Below, piece after piece: positions 60,123 through 64,000 of a stretch of DNA of 64,000 nucleotides (positions within the stretch are counted from its first letter, which is position 1; every line of letters starts with the position of its first letter). The position numbers and the translations under genes were made by a program. Under the pieces are notes generated by a model. The model was not told the DNA's origin, did not search any database, and was given only the letters and a program-made list of their open reading frames with translations. Source of the stretch: Flavobacterium sp. HSC-32F16 (lineage in GTDB: Bacteria; Bacteroidota; Bacteroidia; Flavobacteriales; Flavobacteriaceae); assembly GCF_024171645.1 (NCBI RefSeq), contig NZ_JALKAC010000010.1, positions 124,001 to 188,000 on the forward strand, written 5' to 3'.

Positions 60123-60518
60123 ATGAAATTAAAAACGATATTAACTGTACTTCTTTTTGCCATTTCTTTTATTGGATTTTCGCAAAGCAATTGCACAACT
60201 TTAAAAGGCTGCGAACGTAAATTATGTGAGTTAAATACAAAATTAACCGCTGCTAAAAAAGCCGGAAATCAAAATCAGATAAAAGGTATTGAAGATGCTA
60301 TCGCTCAGACCAAGAAAAACTGTACCACAAAAACAGTCAATAAAGATCTTGACAAAAAGGTAAAAGAGAAACAGCAAAAAGTAAACGAAAGAACTGCTGA
60401 TTTAAACGAAGCGATTAAAGACAAGGAAAGCAAAGAAAAAATCGACAAGAAAAGAAAAAAACTAAATGAAGCTAAAGCTGATTTGAATAAAGCTCTTGCA
60501 GAACAAAAAACGAAATAG
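60123..60518 (+). CDS. DUF1090 exported coiled-coil protein
   Basis: From the ATG at 60123 the protein is 131 residues with a signal peptide (KLKTILTVLLFAISFIGFSQ). The mature part has NCTTLKGCERKLCELNTKLTAAKKAGNQNQIKGIEDAI, then a charged coiled coil (KVKEKQQKVNERTADLNEAIKD, KRKKLNEAKADLNKALAEQ). This matches DUF1090 (E. coli YqjC-like) closely, a periplasmic family of unknown role. An upstream in-frame ATG at 60072 would bury the signal peptide and is not preferred. Confidence 0.85.
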   Translation: MKLKTILTVLLFAISFIGFSQSNCTTLKGCERKLCELNTKLTAAKKAGNQNQIKGIEDAIAQTKKNCTTKTVNKDLDKKVKEKQQKVNERTADLNEAIKDKESKEKIDKKRKKLNEAKADLNKALAEQKTK

Positions 60519-60590
60519 ATTTTTTTTAAAGATAATGTCGTTGTTTTCACGCAGATTAAGCAGATTTGAGCAGATTAAAAGATATTTTCA

Positions 60591-60715
60591 ATTGCCTCCA
60601 GCTTTAGCTGGAGGAGAAATAGGATTAGATATTCTTGGCTTTAGCCAAACTTTATCATTTGGCTAAAGCCCTCTTAGGAGACTTATTTTTACCTCCAGCT
60701 AAAGCTGGAGGCAAT
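60591..60715. repeat. 125-base nested palindrome with perfect 24-bp terminal inverted repeats
   Basis: The outer arms are 60591-60614 and 60692-60715, each itself palindromic around CCTCCAGCT/AGCTGGAGG. The inner arms GGCTTTAGCCAAA and TTTGGCTAAAGCC (60637-60649, 60658-60670) pair perfectly. REP- or MITE-like. Confidence 0.85.
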
Positions 60716-60751
60716 TAAATCAAAATTTATTTTCAAACTCTACAATTCAAA

Positions 60752-60824
60752 CATAGCCCACGGTTTCAACCGTGGGAAACGTTGTCAAAAGAAACCGTCC
60801 CAATGGTTGAAACCATTGGCTATG
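60752..60824. repeat. 73-base nested REP-like palindrome
   Basis: The outer arms CATAGCC/GGCTATG enclose two hairpins, CCCACGGTT-TC-AACCGTGGG (60757-60776) and CCAATGGTT-GA-AACCATTGG (60800-60819). The paired hairpins recall bimes of REP elements. Confidence 0.8.
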
Positions 60825-60879
60825 CTCAATAGAAAATAAATAATATATTTTGAAAATGAATTTCTTCGTTTTACGGTTT

Positions 60880-60967
60880 GCGTGAGGGATAGAAGCGGAT
60901 AGCCCACAGCCTGACGAAGGAAGTGCGAGGACTTGGAGCGGATAGCCCGACCCGGAGGGACACGCCC
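60880..60967. repeat. GC-rich structured intergenic repeat with duplicated AGCGGATAGCCC
   Basis: It begins GCGTGAGGGATAGAAGCGG and ends GGAGGGACACGCCC, so GCGTG and CACGC can close a stem. AGCGGATAGCCC occurs twice (60894-60905, 60937-60948). It is far more GC-rich than its surroundings. I remember similar text as a frequent intergenic repeat in flavobacteria, but this was not checked. Confidence 0.65.
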
Positions 60968-60991
60968 AAATTATTTAGAACTTTATGTCTT

Positions 60992-61798
60992 TTATAAAAA
61001 AGCAATCATCAGCCACCAAAAGATGGGCACACTTTCGACCCAAAAAGAAGTATAATATCGAGATCGGTTTGTGTTAGCAAAAAAGATAAAAAGCATTAAA
61101 GTCACAACCATAATGAGATTGATAATAAGATCGTGAAGCGTAAAAGACAAAATTCCTAAAACCCAAAAAGGAACCAGAAGTGAAAACCCTAAAATTTTAG
61201 TTCGTTTTACGCCAATTGTCTGCGGAACGGTTTGCAAATGCGGATCGTCATTGGCTAAATCTAAAATTTCGAAAACTAAAATCAGCACAAAAACCAAAAC
61301 AAAACGCTGGACGCATTTTATAAAAAAGTTAGCTGTAAAGGGAATTTCGGCATTAATGTATGGCAAAACCAAAGTCGCACCAACCCAACAAAGTGCTACG
61401 ATATAAATTTTTACCCCTGCCCAGTTTCGGGCATTTTTTCTGTTTGGAAAAAACGGTAAAGTATAAAGTGCCGTTATGGCAAAAATTATTACGGAAACAA
61501 TTTGAGTAATTCGCTTTAAATGAAAAAAATAATAGCCGACTAAAATCACCGAAATAAAGCTTAAAACAGCAATAATTTTTAATTGAATGCCAACCGGTTT
61601 TCTTTTCACCCGAACCAAAGCATCATATTTTACAAAATTATATCCTACAATTGTTCCGAAAAAAACAAACAATGCCATGGGTTCATCATACTGAATATGA
61701 AAGAAATGAAAAGTAATACGAACCAAAGCATAACACGATAAAGCCACGTGAATACTGCTGTTTAAATAAAAATCTAATATTTGTTTTAGAAGTTTCAT
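60992..61798 (-). CDS. UbiA-prenyltransferase-like membrane protein
   Basis: This 268-residue protein has about eight membrane helices. FEILDLANDDPHLQTVPQTIGVKRTKILG resembles the second Asp-rich loop of UbiA prenyltransferases (with the DDPHLQT variant). The first motif appears only as FVKYDALVRVKRKP, which lacks the usual NDxxD. It may therefore be a diverged or inactive member, or one with a different substrate. It is single on its strand and divergent from gcvP. Confidence 0.7.
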   Translation of the reverse strand: MKLLKQILDFYLNSSIHVALSCYALVRITFHFFHIQYDEPMALFVFFGTIVGYNFVKYDALVRVKRKPVGIQLKIIAVLSFISVILVGYYFFHLKRITQIVSVIIFAITALYTLPFFPNRKNARNWAGVKIYIVALCWVGATLVLPYINAEIPFTANFFIKCVQRFVLVFVLILVFEILDLANDDPHLQTVPQTIGVKRTKILGFSLLVPFWVLGILSFTLHDLIINLIMVVTLMLFIFFANTNRSRYYTSFWVESVPIFWWLMIAFL

Positions 61799-61894
61799 GC
61801 CTCAAATCTAATCAATTGGTAACAAATCAACTCTTTAGTTATAAATTTGATAAAAATTGAAGTTAAAAATACCCATTAAATTATTAATAATACT

Positions 61895-61902
61895 TAATTT
61901 TG
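61895..61902 (+). promoter_or_regulatory. Candidate -7 element of gcvP
   Basis: TAATTTTG matches TAnnTTTG. It would give a leader of about 100 nt before the gcvP ATG at 62011. No TTG is placed at -33, and no glycine riboswitch pattern was recognised in the leader. Confidence 0.4.
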
Positions 61903-62010
61903 CGCCACAAAAAAACAACACATTTACTATAAATTGTAATAAACCTTGTGAAATCGTATAGAAACACTCGGTAAATTACTTTTGATCTTTAAAAAAATAG
62001 ACTGCTACAG

Positions 62011-64000
62011 ATGAAAACAGATGCTTTTGCTTTAAGACACATTGGTCCAAGAGAAACAGATCTTCAACACATGTTACAAACCATTGGTGTTGACTCGATC
62101 GAACAACTTGTTTACGAAACCCTTCCGGACGATATTCGTTTAAAAGCGCCTTTGAATTTGGATCCTGCAATGACAGAATATGAATTTGCAAACCATATTC
62201 AGGAATTAGGAAAGAAAAATAAAGTTTTCAAATCATATATTGGTTTGGGTTATCATCCAACTATCGTTCCTGCGCCAATTCAGAGAAATATCTTCGAAAA
62301 CCCGGGATGGTATACAGCTTACACGCCTTATCAGGCAGAAATTGCTCAAGGTCGTCTTGAAGCAATTTTAAATTTCCAGACTACAGTTATCGAATTAACA
62401 GGAATGGAAATTGCAAACGCTTCTTTATTGGATGAAGGAACTGCAGCTGCAGAAGCTATGGCGTTATTATTTGATGTTCGCACAAGAGATCAAAAGAAAA
62501 ACAATACACACAAATTCTTCGTTTCTGAAGAAATTTTACCTCAAACTTTATCTGTACTTCAAACACGTTCAACTCCAATTGGAATTGAATTAGTGGTTGG
62601 AAACCACGAAAACTTTGATTTTTCAAATGAGTTTTTCGGAGCCATTTTACAATATCCGGGAAAATATGGTCAGGTAAACGATTATGGTGCTTTTGTTGCT
62701 AAAGCAAAAGAAAACGAAATTAAAGTTGCTTTTGCTGCTGATATTTTATCATTAGCTGCTTTAACTTCTCCGGGAGAAATGGGAGCTGCAGTAGTGGTTG
62801 GAACTTCACAACGTTTTGGTGTACCAATGGGTTATGGCGGACCTCACGCTGCATTTTTTGCAACTAAAGACGAATACAAACGTTCTATGCCGGGTCGTAT
62901 CATCGGAGTTTCTATTGATGTAAACGGAAACCGTGCTTTACGTATGGCGTTAGGAACTCGTGAACAGCACATTAAACGTGAAAAAGCGACTTCAAACATT
63001 TGTACAGCTCAGGTTTTACTAGCGGTTATGGCCGGAATGTATGCAGTTTACCACGGACCAAAAGGATTGAAATATATTGCAAACAAAGTTCACGCATCGG
63101 CAGTTACTACTGCTGAAGCTTTGAATAAATTAGGCGTTTTCCAAACTAACACGGCTTACTTTGACACGATTTTAGTAAAAGCTGATGCTCAAAAAGTAAA
63201 AGCAGCTGCTGAGAAAAACAAAGTAAACTTTTTCTATCCTGATGCTGACTCGGTTTCTATTTCATTAAACGAAACAACTTCTGTTGCAGACATCAACCAA
63301 ATCGTTGCGATTTTTGCCGAAGCTTTAGGAAAAGAAACTTTTACGGTTTCTGAATTAACTGAAGCTAGTCAATTACCAGCTTCATTAGAAAGAACTTCTG
63401 CTTTCTTAACGCATGATGTATTCAACAATCATCATTCTGAAAGCCAATTGATGCGTTACATCAAAAAATTAGAGCGTAAAGATTTATCGTTGAATCATTC
63501 GATGATTTCCTTAGGTTCTTGTACAATGAAATTAAACGCAGCTTCAGAAATGCTGCCTCTTTCAATGCCAAACTGGAACAGCATTCACCCATTTGCACCA
63601 GTTGAACAAGCAGAAGGTTATATCACGATGCTTAAAAAATTAGAACAGCAATTAAATGTAATTACTGGATTTGCCGGAACAACTTTACAGCCAAACTCTG
63701 GAGCTCAGGGAGAATATGCTGGTTTAATGGCGATTCGTGCTTACCATTTATCGAGAAACGAAGGTCACCGTAATGTATGTTTAATTCCATCATCGGCTCA
63801 CGGAACAAATCCTGCTTCTGCAGCGATGGCCGGAATGAAAATCATTGTTACGAAAACAACTCCGGAAGGAAATATCGACGTAGAAGATTTAAGAGAAAAA
63901 GCAATTGAACATAAAGATGATTTATCTTGTTTAATGGTAACGTATCCTTCTACTCACGGAGTTTTCGAATCTTCAATTATCGAAATCACAAAATTAATCC
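62011..64000 (+). CDS. gcvP: Glycine dehydrogenase (aminomethyl-transferring), P-protein, 3' end outside the window
   Basis: The frame is open from the ATG at 62011 to the right edge (663 codons; the full protein is usually about 950). It begins TDAFALRHIGPRETDLQHML, the standard GcvP start. Other family segments are YTPYQAEIAQGRLEAILNFQ, LLDEGTAAAEAMAL, GYGGPHAAFFA, RIIGVSIDVNG, SLGSCTMKLNAASEMLP and PSSAHGTNPASAAMAGMK. P-protein decarboxylates glycine with PLP and passes the aminomethyl group to the H-protein. The PLP-lysine segment lies beyond the window. The other cleavage-system genes are not present here. Confidence 0.97.
   Translation, partial: MKTDAFALRHIGPRETDLQHMLQTIGVDSIEQLVYETLPDDIRLKAPLNLDPAMTEYEFANHIQELGKKNKVFKSYIGLGYHPTIVPAPIQRNIFENPGWYTAYTPYQAEIAQGRLEAILNFQTTVIELTGMEIANASLLDEGTAAAEAMALLFDVRTRDQKKNNTHKFFVSEEILPQTLSVLQTRSTPIGIELVVGNHENFDFSNEFFGAILQYPGKYGQVNDYGAFVAKAKENEIKVAFAADILSLAALTSPGEMGAAVVVGTSQRFGVPMGYGGPHAAFFATKDEYKRSMPGRIIGVSIDVNGNRALRMALGTREQHIKREKATSNICTAQVLLAVMAGMYAVYHGPKGLKYIANKVHASAVTTAEALNKLGVFQTNTAYFDTILVKADAQKVKAAAEKNKVNFFYPDADSVSISLNETTSVADINQIVAIFAEALGKETFTVSELTEASQLPASLERTSAFLTHDVFNNHHSESQLMRYIKKLERKDLSLNHSMISLGSCTMKLNAASEMLPLSMPNWNSIHPFAPVEQAEGYITMLKKLEQQLNVITGFAGTTLQPNSGAQGEYAGLMAIRAYHLSRNEGHRNVCLIPSSAHGTNPASAAMAGMKIIVTKTTPEGNIDVEDLREKAIEHKDDLSCLMVTYPSTHGVFESSIIEITKLI

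Larger units (their letters stand above)
60519..60991. other. 473-base intergenic region packed with palindromic repeats
   Basis: No gene is seen. From left to right: a CAGATTAAGCAGATTTGAGCAGATTAA triple repeat (about 60551-60578), a nested palindrome (60591-60715), a second nested palindrome (60752-60824), and a GC-rich structured repeat (60880-60967). The transposase that might mobilise them is not in this window. Confidence 0.7.

Noticed and set aside
60305..60550. Minus-strand frame opposite the DUF1090 gene
   Set aside because: It is low-complexity Ser/Phe/Leu sequence mirroring the Lys/Glu coiled coil on the plus strand.
61903..62010. Glycine riboswitch before gcvP
   Set aside because: The leader is long enough but very AT-rich, and I cannot see the paired glycine aptamer signatures.
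61976..62191. Minus-strand frame at the start of gcvP
   Set aside because: gcvP is unmistakable on the plus strand through this region.

Overview
The window is chromosomal DNA of a Flavobacterium-like member of the Bacteroidota. It is AT-rich. Many starts are preceded by the Bacteroidota sigma-type -7 motif TAnnTTTG, and no Shine-Dalgarno signals are visible. It carries SusC/SusD pairs, PorP/SprF plus a gliding-type (CHU_C) C-terminal domain, an S46 peptidase and Mpl. There are no rRNA or tRNA genes, no CRISPR array, no transposase and no phage genes. Most of the window is ordinary core genome with short intergenic spaces.

Layout. 1-6.8 kb: the end of one SusC/SusD outer-membrane uptake pair and a complete second pair, with no degradative enzymes beside them. 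6.9-15.8 kb: housekeeping genes (rlmB, rarA, yjjG-like HAD, radC, mpl), a rhomboid protease and several exported proteins of unknown role. 15.9-25.3 kb: a 2076-residue alpha-2-macroglobulin that contains a SusC-type plug segment, an S46 dipeptidyl-peptidase and a small beta-barrel protein. 25.4-33.5 kb: obg, a CNNM/CorC-type membrane protein, adk, hpt, a sorbosone-dehydrogenase-like lipoprotein and a TonB receptor. 33.6-41.2 kb: a giant modular secreted adhesin with its SprF partner, then two paralogous AraC-type regulators. 41.4-50 kb: purK, purE, an M3 peptidase, a DUF218 protein, a cation/proton antiporter and an unknown membrane protein. 50-54.6 kb: two unknown lipoproteins, then an accessory locus of one DUF1842-like and three PixA/AidA-like proteins. 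54.9-60.1 kb: a GbsR/MarR regulator followed by a tightly packed operon (DUF2071, small membrane proteins, fatty acid desaturase, TIGR01777 epimerase, SRPBCC). 60.1-64 kb: a DUF1090 protein, a cluster of palindromic repeats, a UbiA-like membrane protein and the first two thirds of gcvP.

Most interesting points. (1) Two non-homologous genes in the PixA/DUF1842 locus share a conserved leader of about 62 nt lying between a predicted promoter and the start codon, which suggests a structured cis-regulatory RNA. (2) The same inverted repeat, AAACTTTCA-N8-TGAAAGTTT, occurs over the GbsR promoter and again just before the next gene. This makes a self-contained regulator/operator/operon unit for what looks like membrane-lipid remodelling. 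(3) Three genes have a TAnnTTTG motif exactly 4 nt before ATG, which points to leaderless transcripts. (4) The alpha-2-macroglobulin carries a TonB-plug-like segment near where the bait region is expected. (5) The adhesin combines an ALK/LTK-like glycine-rich domain, a SprB repeat, near-identical 252-bp HYR repeats and a gliding-type secretion domain. All functional statements come from reading the sequence; no database search was run.
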